Shown here in pieces: positions 27,641-37,131 of a stretch of DNA of 64,000 nucleotides. The position numbers were made by a program, and so were the translations under genes. Origin of the DNA: JAAXQD01 sp963790095 (lineage in GTDB: Bacteria; Desulfobacterota; Desulfobacteria; Desulfobacterales; UBA11574). The notes under the pieces are model-generated. The model ran no database searches, was not told the origin of the DNA, and saw only the letters and a list, made by a program, of their open reading frames with translations. Location: the NCBI GenBank assembly GCA_963790095.1, contig CAWBNO010000011.1:62001-126000 (forward strand). Reading direction: 5' to 3'. Numbering within the stretch: the stretch's first letter is position 1; the number at the start of each line of letters is the position of its first letter.

Positions 27641-28591
27641 TTATGCATGATTGCGCAACTTCAGTGCAATGGGATGCGGGTTCAGATAGACCTGTTGCGC
27701 CAGATACGGCTGTTTGTATTTTCGCACATAATGGTTGAGCAGGGTCACCGGCACGATCAAGGGAACATGTTCCTGTCTGTACTGCTCGATGATTTCGAGC
27801 AGCTCCTGCTTTTCGTCCGGAGACAGCTGTTTTTTAAAATACCCCATGATGTGTTGAATTACGTTGATATTCTTCTTCAGCGTGGTTTTGAGTCCCAACG
27901 CCGCCATCAACAGGGTCTCGTATTGGGAAAACAAATCCTCCAAAGGCAGGGATTTTCCTTGGGCAACCAATTTGCCCATCATCCCCGAATGGTTGGGACT
28001 GTGGGACATAATCAGCAGCTTGTGCCGGGAATGAAAATCGACCAGGCTCCCCATGCTTTTCTTTCCGGATAACCTTTCCCGCCAGCGCATCAAGGTGAAA
28101 ATCTGCTCGATAAAGGTCTCCCTGAGTTTGGAATCATTCAGACGGCCCTCTTCTTCCACCGGAACCAACGGAAAGTGCTCCGTAAACACCCGGGCAAATA
28201 TCCCCTGCCCTTTTTTCTGGGGCATTCCTTTGAAATTTTTTACCGGAACTCTAAACAACCCGCTGCTCGGAGAGTTTTTTTTGAAAACAAATCCGCACAG
28301 ATTTTCTTTTTCCAGTTCTTCAACTCTTTTCCGTGCCCATTCGTTCATCTTGTGGGTATGGTCGATATTTGTTTTAGACGTGACCAGATTCGGGTTGTCC
28401 GGATCCCCCACCAGACGCAAGGTCTCCCGGGGAACGCCCATCCCGCATTCCACTTCCGGGCATACCGGTACGTATTCCACATATTGTCCCAGTATATCGG
28501 TCAGGTATCGATCCCTTGCATGTCCGCCGTTCCAGCGGACCTGTTCGCCCATTAAACACGCGCTGATGCCAAGTTTTATTTTTTCGCCCAT
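27641..28591 (-). CDS. DUF523 and DUF1722 domain protein (YbgA-like)
   Basis: 316 residues. The N-terminal half is DUF523: LGISACLMGEQVRWNGGHAR, then VPVCPEVECGMGVPRETLRL, with the conserved cysteines and the NSPSSGLFRV block. The C-terminal half is DUF1722 (YbgA): LVDFHSRHKLLIMSHSPNH, GKLVAQ and a LNHYVRKYKQPYLAQQVYLN ending. Its biochemical role is unknown; family members are often found near photolyase and SDR genes. The frame is intact. Start ATG 28591 is preceded by a weak GAGGT. Confidence 0.88.
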   Translation of the reverse strand: MGEKIKLGISACLMGEQVRWNGGHARDRYLTDILGQYVEYVPVCPEVECGMGVPRETLRLVGDPDNPNLVTSKTNIDHTHKMNEWARKRVEELEKENLCGFVFKKNSPSSGLFRVPVKNFKGMPQKKGQGIFARVFTEHFPLVPVEEEGRLNDSKLRETFIEQIFTLMRWRERLSGKKSMGSLVDFHSRHKLLIMSHSPNHSGMMGKLVAQGKSLPLEDLFSQYETLLMAALGLKTTLKKNINVIQHIMGYFKKQLSPDEKQELLEIIEQYRQEHVPLIVPVTLLNHYVRKYKQPYLAQQVYLNPHPIALKLRNHA

Positions 28592-28804
28592 GGCTTACCT
28601 CACAATCTTTGATGATTATCCATCGTTTTTTTTGTGTCCGCACTTCTTGCTTTAATACCCAAAAACCCTTTTGAACGTTCCCTTTTCTTCCACTTCGCCA
28701 AGATTTATGGATAAAAAACCTTCGATGAAAGCCCAAAGAGATTTTTGTTTGGGCAACGGCCCAACAAATACCGATTTGACCGGGACGGCAAAAGGCGACT
28801 TTTT

Positions 28805-31021
28805 TCAAAGGCCTTTTTGTAATATGGTAACGATCCCCAGATACCCATCCACTGTAATCTCATCGCCGGTACGAATCAAAGAGGTTGCATCGGGTATGCC
28901 GGTGACGCACGGCAATCCGTATTCCCGGGCGATAATGGCTCCGTGAATCAGCATTCCGCCCCGGCGTTCAACCACACCGGCGGCCAGTGGGATGACGAAG
29001 GTCATGTTTGGATCCACCGAATCGCAGACAAGGATTTCAGCGTTTTTAAAATCCTGTAAATCCAAATGATTGCGGATAACCCGGGCGTTGCCCCTGGAAA
29101 ATCCCGGACCGGCCGGCTGCCCCACAAGCTGTCTGGGATTGACCTTAAATCCATATTCGTCAGTGGATACAGCCAATTCCGGTTTGCCGTTGCCATAATC
29201 CAAATCATGAATAACCGATTTAAGTTTGTCGAGTTCGGGCCGTTGTTTTTCCCGGAGGCCGCTGTTTTCGACGGGGCCGCTGTTTTCGACACGGGTTTTT
29301 CCTTCCATCACAGCGGTTAACAGCTGGGCTTCAATTCTTCCCAGGTAAATATTATCATCGTCACGCAGGCGATAGCTGCTCCTCGCAAGATCCAATAAAT
29401 CCATGGCTTCTTTTTGTTTGGACCCTTCGAAACAGCCGAGGAAATTTTTCTCCAAAGTCCCTGCGTCTTTCATCTGTTTGCGGGGTTTCAATGATGAAGG
29501 ATTGGCGGCCATTTCCACCAGCAATTTAAACAGGGGCCGGGTATCGGTTGCACATTCTGTGCCCCCGGTAACCGCACAGGAGAGATCCCCGAATTTTACA
29601 ATGAATCCACCAACCTTTTTTTCAAATTCAGAACTAAGAACAAAGGTGTTGCCGGTTTGAAGCTTTTCGAGGAGTTCGGGATCGTTGCGAACCATACCCG
29701 CAAGATCTTCCAGCATTCGGTTTCTTTCCAGACTGGCCATTTGGGTTTGGGCCAGAAGATTCATAAACTCATAGGGATCATCGGGCTGGATAGCATCGTT
29801 ATAGTACTGGCCGAAAAGACGAATTCCATGGGCATACGGAATAAATTCCTCCCAATATACGTTGACCCAGCCGTGGTTTATTTCCCAACGCTTTTTTATT
29901 TCATCCGCCAGCTCCCCATGGGATAGCATCGTTAGGTCTTTATCTGCCAGATCTCTGGCTGTTTGCTTCATTTCAGGAATCAGTTTTTCTTCAATGGTTT
30001 TTCGAAGGGCCTTTAGATTTTCGAAGCTTCGATGAAGGCTGAGATACCAGGCACGTTTATCTTCGGTCTTGTTCGACAACAGGGTCGTTATTGGACGCGA
30101 CTGAAGTAAATATAGGGAGTCGTTTCGGATGGTCCATTCAACATCCTGGGGGGTTTTAAATAAAGTCTCCGCCCGACATGCCAGCCCGTATATCCTCAAC
30201 GCTTCCTCGGTGCTTATGGGCGGTCGTTGGGACAAGTCTTGGGGCAACGGCACCATCTCGACCCCGTGTTCGGAAGGAATAAGCCAATGGGATCTTTCAA
30301 CCGGAGTGTGGGACAGCACCGTGTTTTTTTCTCGGTCGAGAATCCAACGATCCGGTTCTACCCTGCCATCCACAAGCCCCTGGTTAAGCCCGTAAACAGA
30401 TTCAATGATGCCTTGGGTCTCATCGTTGGGGTTCTGGCTGAAAACCACACCGGATCGATTCCCGGCTACCGTTTCCTGAAGTACAACGGCCATGGCGCTT
30501 TTTTCAACGTCCAGGCCAATTTCTTGACGATAAAGGAGGGCCGCGTCAGACCACAATGAGGCCCATACCAATCGAACATGCTTGAGAATGGATTCAGTTC
30601 CCCGCACATTAATGAACGATTCGTGCAGACCCGCAAAGGAAGATCCTGCAGCATCCTCATCCGGAGCCGATGAACGGACGGCAACGCTCTTGCCGTGGAA
30701 ACGGGATTGAACCTGTTCCGTAAGCTCATCATCAAGATGTTTTGGAACCGGTTTTTTTAAAAAAAGATTGCGGATGCGGGTTGCACAGTCCCAAATCTCC
30801 TCCCACCGCATATCCTTAAAATTTTTACGATTCAACTCGAGAAGTATGCGTTCTCCAAGGCCGGCGGCCTTCACAAACTCATGGTATGCGTCTACGGTCA
30901 GAAACAACGTCTCGGGAATCTCAAAACCTTCTCGTGCCATGAGAGAGAGGGTATAGGCTTTTCCACCAACGCGGTTTCGGTGGTCTTGGTTAATTTCCCA
31001 TGGGGATAAGATCCACTTCAT
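28805..31021 (-). CDS. PEP synthase/PPDK-like phosphotransfer protein
   Basis: 738 residues. The N-terminal two-thirds is a PPDK/PEP-synthase ATP-binding domain (VGGKAYTLSLM, SVAVRSSAPDEDAAGSSFAG, VQETV-like VVLQETVAGNRSGVVFSQNP, DVEWTIRNDSLYLLQSRPIT). The C-terminal ~90 residues form the PEP-utiliser mobile domain, where the phosphohistidine motif usually read as TSHAAI(I/V)ARE appears as LIHGAIIARE; the histidine is kept. The pyruvate-binding TIM barrel of true PEP synthase is missing. Such proteins phosphorylate diverse substrates (e.g. rifampin phosphotransferase has the same layout); the substrate here is unknown. It overlaps the upstream FMN-binding gene by 4 bp. Confidence 0.83.
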   Translation of the reverse strand: MKWILSPWEINQDHRNRVGGKAYTLSLMAREGFEIPETLFLTVDAYHEFVKAAGLGERILLELNRKNFKDMRWEEIWDCATRIRNLFLKKPVPKHLDDELTEQVQSRFHGKSVAVRSSAPDEDAAGSSFAGLHESFINVRGTESILKHVRLVWASLWSDAALLYRQEIGLDVEKSAMAVVLQETVAGNRSGVVFSQNPNDETQGIIESVYGLNQGLVDGRVEPDRWILDREKNTVLSHTPVERSHWLIPSEHGVEMVPLPQDLSQRPPISTEEALRIYGLACRAETLFKTPQDVEWTIRNDSLYLLQSRPITTLLSNKTEDKRAWYLSLHRSFENLKALRKTIEEKLIPEMKQTARDLADKDLTMLSHGELADEIKKRWEINHGWVNVYWEEFIPYAHGIRLFGQYYNDAIQPDDPYEFMNLLAQTQMASLERNRMLEDLAGMVRNDPELLEKLQTGNTFVLSSEFEKKVGGFIVKFGDLSCAVTGGTECATDTRPLFKLLVEMAANPSSLKPRKQMKDAGTLEKNFLGCFEGSKQKEAMDLLDLARSSYRLRDDDNIYLGRIEAQLLTAVMEGKTRVENSGPVENSGLREKQRPELDKLKSVIHDLDYGNGKPELAVSTDEYGFKVNPRQLVGQPAGPGFSRGNARVIRNHLDLQDFKNAEILVCDSVDPNMTFVIPLAAGVVERRGGMLIHGAIIAREYGLPCVTGIPDATSLIRTGDEITVDGYLGIVTILQKGL

Positions 31022-31470
31022 TGGTCGATGCTCAATTCCATGACATGTTGAAAATTTTTCACCAGCACATAAGATGTGATCTTAACACCGATGAGGGCAC
31101 ATGTCGGCGCTTTGGCAAATGCTTCCAGATACGGGTGTTTGTCCAAATAACGTTTGAGAACGTCGTTTTTTTCAGCACCGCTGATTTCTTCGGCATTGCC
31201 CAGTGCAGTTACGCAAACGGCTTCATGAAAATCAGCGTCCACATTCATGCTGCTGTTGATAAGGAGCGCTACTCTTGAATCCGCCAATAAATTTGCATGT
31301 TTTCGTGTCGTTCGCGGGGTTACAAAAAAAATTTCTTTAAGGTCTTCTTTTCCCAAAAATGCAACCAAACTGGCGTAGGGTTGTCCGGAACGGTGAGTGG
31401 ATAAGACGGCCAATTTTTGGCCAATGAAAAGTTCTCGAATATGTTTTTTGATATCTTCTTGATGGGTCAT
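31018..31470 (-). CDS. Pyridoxamine 5'-phosphate oxidase-like FMN-binding protein
   Basis: 150 residues forming a split-barrel flavin-binding domain: LAVLSTHRSGQPYASLVAF followed by EIFFVTPRTTRKHANL. These small proteins bind FMN or F420 and are often annotated as PNPOx-like; a real role in vitamin B6 synthesis is unlikely from size and context. It lies 1 bp after the selenoprotein peroxiredoxin stop and overlaps the PEP-synthase-like gene (ATGA), so the three form one operon, possibly redox-linked. Confidence 0.85.
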   Translation of the reverse strand: MTHQEDIKKHIRELFIGQKLAVLSTHRSGQPYASLVAFLGKEDLKEIFFVTPRTTRKHANLLADSRVALLINSSMNVDADFHEAVCVTALGNAEEISGAEKNDVLKRYLDKHPYLEAFAKAPTCALIGVKITSYVLVKNFQHVMELSIDQ

Positions 31471-31471
31471 T

Positions 31472-31933
31472 TTAATCCAACACCTTCATCAGCTCGGGAA
31501 CCGTATTCTTGGGGCTGATCTTGTACCAGGCATTTTCTATTTTTCCGTTGTCACCAATGAGAAAAGATGACCGAATGATTCCCATAAAGGTTTTTCCGTA
31601 CATTTTCTTCTCTCCCCAAACGCCGTAAGCCTCTGCAACTTTATGATCGGAATCGGACAGCAGCGTGAAGCCCAAATGATGCTTGTCATCAAATTTTTTC
31701 TGGGTCTCCGGCGTATCCGGACTGATTCCGAGGACGGCGATGTTTTTGTCACCCAATTCTTCAAGTGCGTCCCGCACACTTTTTGCCTGGGTGGCTCAAC
31801 CGGAGGTGTTGGCTTTGGGGTAGAAATAAAGAAAAAGTTTCTTCCCGGAAAAATCGGAAATCCGGATATTCTTTCCATGCTGATCTTTTAAATTAAAATG
31901 GGGTGCTTTGTCCCCCGAATCGAGTGTTTTCAT
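31472..31933 (-). CDS. Selenocysteine-containing peroxiredoxin (Bcp/PrxQ type)
   Basis: Reading through an in-frame UGA gives a complete 153-residue Bcp-type peroxiredoxin. The N-terminal half has LDSGDKAPHFNLKDQHG and LFLYFYPKANTSG, then UGA at codon 46 (31796-31798), then ATQAKSVRDALEELG and the usual VLGISPDTPETQKKF, FTLLSDSDHKVAEAYGVWG ending. UGA sits exactly at the peroxidatic cysteine of the YPK.NTPGCT motif. The canonical resolving cysteine 5 residues later is K51, so this is a 1-Sec type enzyme needing an external reductant. Start ATG 31933 has AAGGAGG 6 nt upstream. A hairpin suited to a bacterial SECIS follows the UGA. Ordinary gene callers would report only a GTG-started 101-residue fragment. 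Confidence 0.88.
31763..31781 (-). promoter_or_regulatory. Candidate bacterial SECIS element
   Basis: On the transcript, 15-33 nt after the UGA, AAGUGUG-CGGGA-CGCACUU forms a 7-bp stem (one U-G wobble) with a 5-nt loop. The loop is 22-26 nt downstream of the UGA and has a G as its second base, matching the published rules for bacterial SECIS (apical loop about 16-37 nt away, G among the first two loop bases). It would recruit SelB for selenocysteine insertion. Confidence 0.75.
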
Positions 31934-32200
31934 CATCAACCTCCTTTCTCAACAGGATAGTCTGTTTGTCTACGGGTTGTCAAATCTCATTTAAGCACTG
32001 ACGTATAATCATTACCTCTGTTTACCTTACCTCTCGATTCCGATATTACCGGCATATCGGCCGACAATGCCGTCATCCACACAATTCTCCAACGCTTCTT
32101 CCGTCGCCTTATCCGTATCTATCAAAGACGCAATGGGACAGTAAAGAATCCTGGCCCAGAGGATTGAAACCGGTGTGAGTTTCCCATTAAAATGGTAGGA

Positions 32201-33412
32201 CTATTCGTGGCGTAGCGCTTCAATCGGATCCAGCTGACCCGCCTGTCTGGCCGGGAAAAAGCCGAAGATGACCCCCACAGCTGCGGAAAACAGGAAGGCG
32301 ATAGCGACAATTCCCGGATCAAAAACAAAGGGAACGGCGAGAACCCGCGCGCCTATCCCGGCCGCCACCACCCCGAGGATGATGCCAATCAGCCCTCCAA
32401 AGGAAGACAGCACCACGGCTTCGACCAGAAACTGCATCAACACATCCCGCTCCAGGGCACCGATGGCAAGCCGGATGCCGATCTCCCGTGTTCTTTCCGT
32501 AACCGATACCAGCATAATATTCATGATTCCGATTCCCCCGACCAAGAGGCTTACCGCCGCAACTGCACCCAGCAGTCCCGTAAGTACACGGGTCGTTCCG
32601 GTCATCGTGCTGACAAGTTCTTGCATATCTCTGACATAAAAATCGTCCTCCTTGCCCATGGCAATGCGGCGACGTTCACGCATCAGCCTTTCGATATCCT
32701 GTTCGACTTTGCTGGTGGAAACGCCATCTTCTGCTGAAACATAAATTCTACTCACATCTGTATTCCCGGCGATGCGCCGCTGGATCGTGCGCAATGGGAT
32801 AAGCACAAAGTCGTCCTGATCTGTTCCAAAGCTGGACTGCCCCTTGGATTTAAGGACGCCGATCACCTGACATGAAAGCTTTTGAAGGCGAATCGTGTTG
32901 CCCATAGGGTTTTGGCCGCCAAAGAGCTCTTTTCCCACGGTTGTACCCAGGATGCACACGCCTTTTCCTCCCCGAAGTTCACTGTCTGTGAATTGGCGCC
33001 CGCTCTCAATCTGCCAATTGCAGGCCTGCAAATAGGCACGAGTGCTGCCGATAACCGAGGTCACCCAGTTTTCGTTTCCGTAAATTGCTTGTGTGGTTTG
33101 GGAGGCCATGGGTGCCACCGCAGCAAGTCCGGAGATTTCCCGGGCAATGGCGTCTGCATCGTCCACCTTAAACATTTTACCGGTTGACTGGGTGCCGCCG
33201 GGACCGTGGCGATGCTGCCCGGGTCTAACCTGGAGAAGATTGGTGCCCAGTTTCGTGATATCGGAGGTCACCTGCGCCGTAGCCCCTCTGCCGAGGGTCA
33301 CCATGGTGATTACAGCAGCAACTCCGATAACGATACCCAGGATGGTCAGCGACGAACGCATGAGGTTGCGCCGGATTTCCCGAAAGGCCAGTAAAATCGT
33401 TTCCCTTAACAT
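32201..33412 (-). CDS. MacB-type ABC transporter permease
   Basis: 403 residues. An N-terminal membrane helix (RSSLTILGIVIGVAAVITMV) is followed by the large periplasmic MacB_PCD domain and three C-terminal helices with the signature VTERTREIGIRLAIGA (FtsX/MacB fold). Such permeases work as mechanotransmission exporters with a periplasmic adaptor and TolC. It ends with ARQAGQLDPIEALRHE, typical of the family. It overlaps the ATPase gene (ATGA-type junction), completing a tolC-like/adaptor/ATPase/permease operon. Confidence 0.93.
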   Translation of the reverse strand: MLRETILLAFREIRRNLMRSSLTILGIVIGVAAVITMVTLGRGATAQVTSDITKLGTNLLQVRPGQHRHGPGGTQSTGKMFKVDDADAIAREISGLAAVAPMASQTTQAIYGNENWVTSVIGSTRAYLQACNWQIESGRQFTDSELRGGKGVCILGTTVGKELFGGQNPMGNTIRLQKLSCQVIGVLKSKGQSSFGTDQDDFVLIPLRTIQRRIAGNTDVSRIYVSAEDGVSTSKVEQDIERLMRERRRIAMGKEDDFYVRDMQELVSTMTGTTRVLTGLLGAVAAVSLLVGGIGIMNIMLVSVTERTREIGIRLAIGALERDVLMQFLVEAVVLSSFGGLIGIILGVVAAGIGARVLAVPFVFDPGIVAIAFLFSAAVGVIFGFFPARQAGQLDPIEALRHE

Positions 33413-34140
33413 TATAACATCTTCCCGTTTTCCTCATCGGTATCGATGATCCCGTCGAGAAAGCGAATGATTCGTTTTGCATAGGCGGCCATATCGGCAT
33501 CATGGGTCACCAGGACGATGGTGATGCCGTATTCACGATTGAATGCATCAAGCATCTCCATAACTTCACGACTGCGGGCAGAATCCAGGTTGCCGGTGGG
33601 TTCGTCAGCCAGCAACACCTTTGGATCGGTAACGATGGCCCGGGCGATGGCGACCCGTTGCTGCTGTCCACCTGAGAGTTCTCCGGGCGTGTGTGTTTCC
33701 CACCCTTTGAGCCCAACCGCTTCAAGGGCTCCCAAGGCGCTTTCCCGTCGCTCATGGGCAGGGATGCCGCGATAGACCAAGGGCAGTTCCACGTTCTCTA
33801 TAGCCGATGTGCGATTGAGGAGGTTGAATCCCTGAAACACAAATCCCAGATAATGCCGGCGTAACAGCGCGCGCTGGTCCCGAGACAGTTTCCCCACATT
33901 GACACCTTCAAAAAGATAGGCCCCATTGCTGGGAGTATCCAAACAGCCCAGAATATTCATGCAAGTCGACTTTCCCGACCCGCTTGGCCCCATCACGGCC
34001 ACGAACTCACCCTGGCCGATGTGCAAATCTATTCCCCGCAGGGCTTTCATAGCCGCGGAACCCGTGCCGTATACCTTGGTTACGCCTTGGAGTTCTATAA
34101 GGGAATGTTCGCTGATTTGCGTGGAAAAGGTTGTCTTCAT
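33412..34140 (-). CDS. MacB-type ABC transporter ATP-binding protein
   Basis: 242 residues with Walker A GPSGSGKST, Q-loop FQGFNLL, signature LSGGQQQRVAIARAI, Walker B VLLADEPTGNLDS and switch histidine VTHD. It belongs to the LolD/MacB branch. It pairs with the separate permease downstream, unlike E. coli MacB where both are fused. It overlaps the adaptor stop by 4 bp and shares one nucleotide with the permease start. Confidence 0.95.
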   Translation of the reverse strand: MKTTFSTQISEHSLIELQGVTKVYGTGSAAMKALRGIDLHIGQGEFVAVMGPSGSGKSTCMNILGCLDTPSNGAYLFEGVNVGKLSRDQRALLRRHYLGFVFQGFNLLNRTSAIENVELPLVYRGIPAHERRESALGALEAVGLKGWETHTPGELSGGQQQRVAIARAIVTDPKVLLADEPTGNLDSARSREVMEMLDAFNREYGITIVLVTHDADMAAYAKRIIRFLDGIIDTDEENGKML

Positions 34141-35429
34141 CGTTCAGATCTCTTCGTATCGACCACGACCGGCACCCCCGGCTCAATGTCGCCGCTCGTC
34201 ACCTCGGTCATTCTGCCGTCAGTGGTGCCTATGCTGACAGCAATGGCGAGAAGTTTTCCATCGCGCAGCGTCCAGACATGCTGAAGTTTTTTGTCGGCGG
34301 TCGCGTCTTTACGCTGTTTTGACGGCGCCCTGTGCCGACGTGGCAGGAGTTTATTAAGTAAGCTGCCGTTGGATGGGGCCTCTTTTTCTTTAACCGGCGG
34401 TATAAAACGCAACGCAGCATTGGGCACCAGGATCGCGTTTTTTACTTTGTTGACGGTAATGTCCGCGGTTGCCGTCATCCCCGGCCGTAAGGACAGATCC
34501 GAGTTGTCCACGTTCAGGACCGTTTTGTATGTGACAACCCCGTTCACGGTCAGAGAACCGTACCGGACTTGGGTGATCCGCGCCGGGAACGTTCGGCCCG
34601 GGTGGGCATCGACGGAGAAAGTGGCCTCTTGTCCCCCTGTTACCAGACCCACATCAGCCTCGTCCACGTCCACATGGAGTTCCATCTGTGTCAGATCCTC
34701 GGCCAGGGTGAACAGCACCGGGGCCTGAAACGAGGCGGCCACAGTCTGACCGGGTTCCACGTTCCGCGTAAGGACGATGCCGTTAATGGGGGAATGGATG
34801 ACCGTTTTTGCCAAATCCGTCTCGTCGGCTTCGAGAGTGGCCTGGGCCTGGGACACTTGGGCCCTTGCGGTGGCCTCGATGGCCCTTGCCCGATGCAGCA
34901 ACGCCTGAGCCGCATCCAGGTCCTGCTGCGACGGCACCATGTTATTGCTCAATTCCCACACCTGCTTTAACCGTGCCAGTTGATCTCCCACCTCTTTGAC
35001 AGTGGCCTGTGCCTCCAAAACCTTTGCCCGGGTCGATTCCAGGGCAGCTTTTGATTGCAGAACCTTGGCTTTCAGCTTGTCTGTGTCCAGCCTCGCCAGA
35101 ATCTGACCGACTTTCACCCGGTTATTGTAATCCACTTCGACGGTCTTGATGATACCGGACAATTCGCTGCCCACATCCACCTGGTTTGTGGGTTCCAGGG
35201 TGCCTGTCGCTGTTACGGTCACGGTTAGGTCTCCCCGCTGAACTTTCTGGGTCTGGTACTGGATGGAATTTGATTTTTTTGTCCCCTTCCAAACAACAAC
35301 ACTTGTCACGCCCGCGATTGCCAAAAGAGCTACGATGAGCCACCGTTTCAGGTGCTTTTTGCGGTCCGAGGACTGATCGATACCAAGGGTTTGATCGATA
35401 TCTAATTCCGGGTTTGTATTTGATTTCAT
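34137..35429 (-). CDS. MacA-like periplasmic adaptor (HlyD/RND-type)
   Basis: 430 residues. One N-terminal membrane anchor (about 28-46, WLIVALLAIAGVTSVVVW) precedes a lipoyl half (VTATGTLEPTNQVDVGSELSG), an alpha-helical hairpin (SKAALESTRAKVLEAQATV and flanks), the second lipoyl half (ETDLAKTVIHSPINGIVLTR) and beta-barrel/membrane-proximal domains. A Lys/Arg-rich insert (LPRRHRAPSKQRKD) breaks the C-terminal domain. It links the ABC permease to the outer-membrane channel. It overlaps the ATPase by 4 bp; 210 bp upstream, mostly repeat A3, separates it from the TolC-like gene. Confidence 0.92.
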   Translation of the reverse strand: MKSNTNPELDIDQTLGIDQSSDRKKHLKRWLIVALLAIAGVTSVVVWKGTKKSNSIQYQTQKVQRGDLTVTVTATGTLEPTNQVDVGSELSGIIKTVEVDYNNRVKVGQILARLDTDKLKAKVLQSKAALESTRAKVLEAQATVKEVGDQLARLKQVWELSNNMVPSQQDLDAAQALLHRARAIEATARAQVSQAQATLEADETDLAKTVIHSPINGIVLTRNVEPGQTVAASFQAPVLFTLAEDLTQMELHVDVDEADVGLVTGGQEATFSVDAHPGRTFPARITQVRYGSLTVNGVVTYKTVLNVDNSDLSLRPGMTATADITVNKVKNAILVPNAALRFIPPVKEKEAPSNGSLLNKLLPRRHRAPSKQRKDATADKKLQHVWTLRDGKLLAIAVSIGTTDGRMTEVTSGDIEPGVPVVVDTKRSER

Positions 35430-35451
35430 TGCTTCCTTTCATTTCAGAACC

Positions 35452-35641
35452 AAATTAGTTCGCTTCGCTCACATTTTGAATGGTGGAATGATGGAATGAT
35501 GGGTTTAAAGGAATTCTACTTATTAAAAATGATCTTTTATCCACTTTTTTACCCAATATTCCATTATTCCAGTGACTCAATAGCATGTGGTGCTAAAAAA
35601 TAATTTTGATTACAACGCGTTGTAGAAATTCCGAGACGTTT
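35452..35641. repeat. Intergenic TTCCA-octamer repeat, copy A3 (inverted)
   Basis: About 190 bp lying inside the efflux operon, between the TolC-like stop and the adaptor start, in opposite orientation to A1 and A2. Its right side ends with the reverse complement of the ACGTCTCGGAATTTCTACAA end, directly touching the TAA stop of the TolC-like gene at 35640-35642. Its left side has TTAGTTCGCTTCGCTCA, the reverse complement of the GCGAAGC end, followed by GGAATGATGGAATGAT units. Confidence 0.82.
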
Positions 35642-37131
35642 AATTCGTGTTATCCGGCACGAGAGATTTCCACCCACCTCCCAGGGATTTATACAAAGCT
35701 ATTAAATTCGACGTCACTCCGCCCTCGCTGACGGCCAACTGATCTTGGATTGATAACAACGACCGCTGGGCGATCAGGACATTGCCGAACTCGATGAGTC
35801 CGGACGAATACTGTTTTTGGGCAAGGTCAACGGCACGCCGGGCCGCCTCGGTGGCTTCGATCAGCGATTGTCTGCGACGTTGTTCCTTGGCGTAGGCAAT
35901 CAACGCGTTTTCGACATCCTCCAGTGCTGTGAGAACCGCGGCCTCGTAACGGATCAGGGCCTGTTCCTGCAAGGCGGATTGGACTTCGATGTTGCTCCGG
36001 ATGGCGCCGGCGTCGAACAGCGGCCAGGCAACCGCGGCGCCCATACCATGGGTTCGGCTGCCCAATGAAAACAGGTTGCCCAGGGACAGGGCTTCAAGAC
36101 CGATGGAGCCGAAGAAGCGAAAACCTGGGATACAAATCCGCTGTGGCAACACCGATTTGCGCCGTCTGGGCGGCCAGCCGGCGCTCCGCTCTTCGGACAT
36201 CCGGCCGGCGTCGCAAGATATCGGCCGGCACGCCGACAGCCACTTCAAGAGGGGTGACCGGAATGGGTTTGCGTTCCGCCAGGGCATCTCCCAGTGAACC
36301 CGGATGCTGTCCGATCAGTACGGCCAGACGGTTCTTGGCCTGCGCGAGGCCGGTCTCTAAACCGGGTATCTGGGCCCGGGTCTGCTCGAAACTGTATTTG
36401 GCCTGTTCTACGTCCAGCTGTGTCGTCAGGCCGGCTTGACGGCGCCATCGGGTGATATTGTAGGTTTCTTTCTGTGCATCAAGATTGGCTTCTGCAACCG
36501 ACAATCGGGTCTGAAATGAGCGCAACTCGACATAATTTAGGGCAACTTCGGCAAGGAGACTGACAAGCACATCCCGCAAATCCTCTTCACTCGCCTGTAG
36601 CTCGGCGCCGGCCGCTTCAACGGCACGTTTTTCCCCGCCAAACACGTCCAGCTCCCAAGCGGCATCGAAGCCTGCGGCGTAGAGTTCTCTCTCGACTGCC
36701 GCTTCCGGTTTCTTCGCTGCTGCGGCTCGACCTGGCAGAGCCGCCGGCGTCGATGGTCGGGAAACGATAGGCCTCGCTGATGGCGCGGCGAGCACGGGCT
36801 TCACGAACACGTGCCCGGGCTTCTTTAAGGTCCAGATTTCCTGCAGCCGCGGACTCAACCAAGGTTCGTTAGGACAGGGTCGTCGAGAATCGACCACCAG
36901 TCGGCCAGTGCTCCTTTGTTTAGCTGTTCCCCGACCAGACCACTTTTCGCCGGGGTTATGCCAGGCTTCGGGCATGGGGGTGTCCGGTGGCACATAATCC
37001 GGTCCAACCGCCGCGCATCCGGCAAAAATAAACAGGATTACCGCGGCAGGTAAAAATGCCCCAAATCGGATCGGGGCTATTTTGATCAGTAAGTTCATGA
37101 CTTGTTTACATTTCAAGGGGCTGTTTCCCAT
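35640..37131 (-). pseudogene. TolC/NodT-family outer-membrane efflux lipoprotein with several frameshifts
   Basis: Pieces in three frames assemble into one NodT-type protein: signal with lipobox IFAGC and AAVGPDYVPP; WWSILDDPVLTNL; VESAAAGNLDLKEARARVRE; ELYAAGFDAAWELDVFGGEKRAVEA; long helical repeats; DILRRRPDVRRAERRLAA; and FFGSIGLEALSLGNLF with VPDNTN at the end. Four single-base insertions explain it: an A in the A4 run at 36944-36947, one base at 36861-36862, one near 36680-36715, and a G near 36118. Each restores the next conserved block exactly. The protein would form the outer-membrane channel for the downstream MacAB-like exporter. ATG 37098 gives the shorter, more lipoprotein-like signal. 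Confidence 0.85.

Noticed and set aside
31537..31878. Overlapping 113-codon frame across the UGA of the peroxiredoxin
   Set aside because: Its sequence is nonsense relative to peroxiredoxins; the read-through frame gives a full conserved protein.
32030..32200. Open frame of ~57 codons directly after the MacB-like permease stop, in the same frame
   Set aside because: It could be a remnant (DTDKATEEALENCVDDGIVG reads like protein), but no start codon, family or neighbour supports it.
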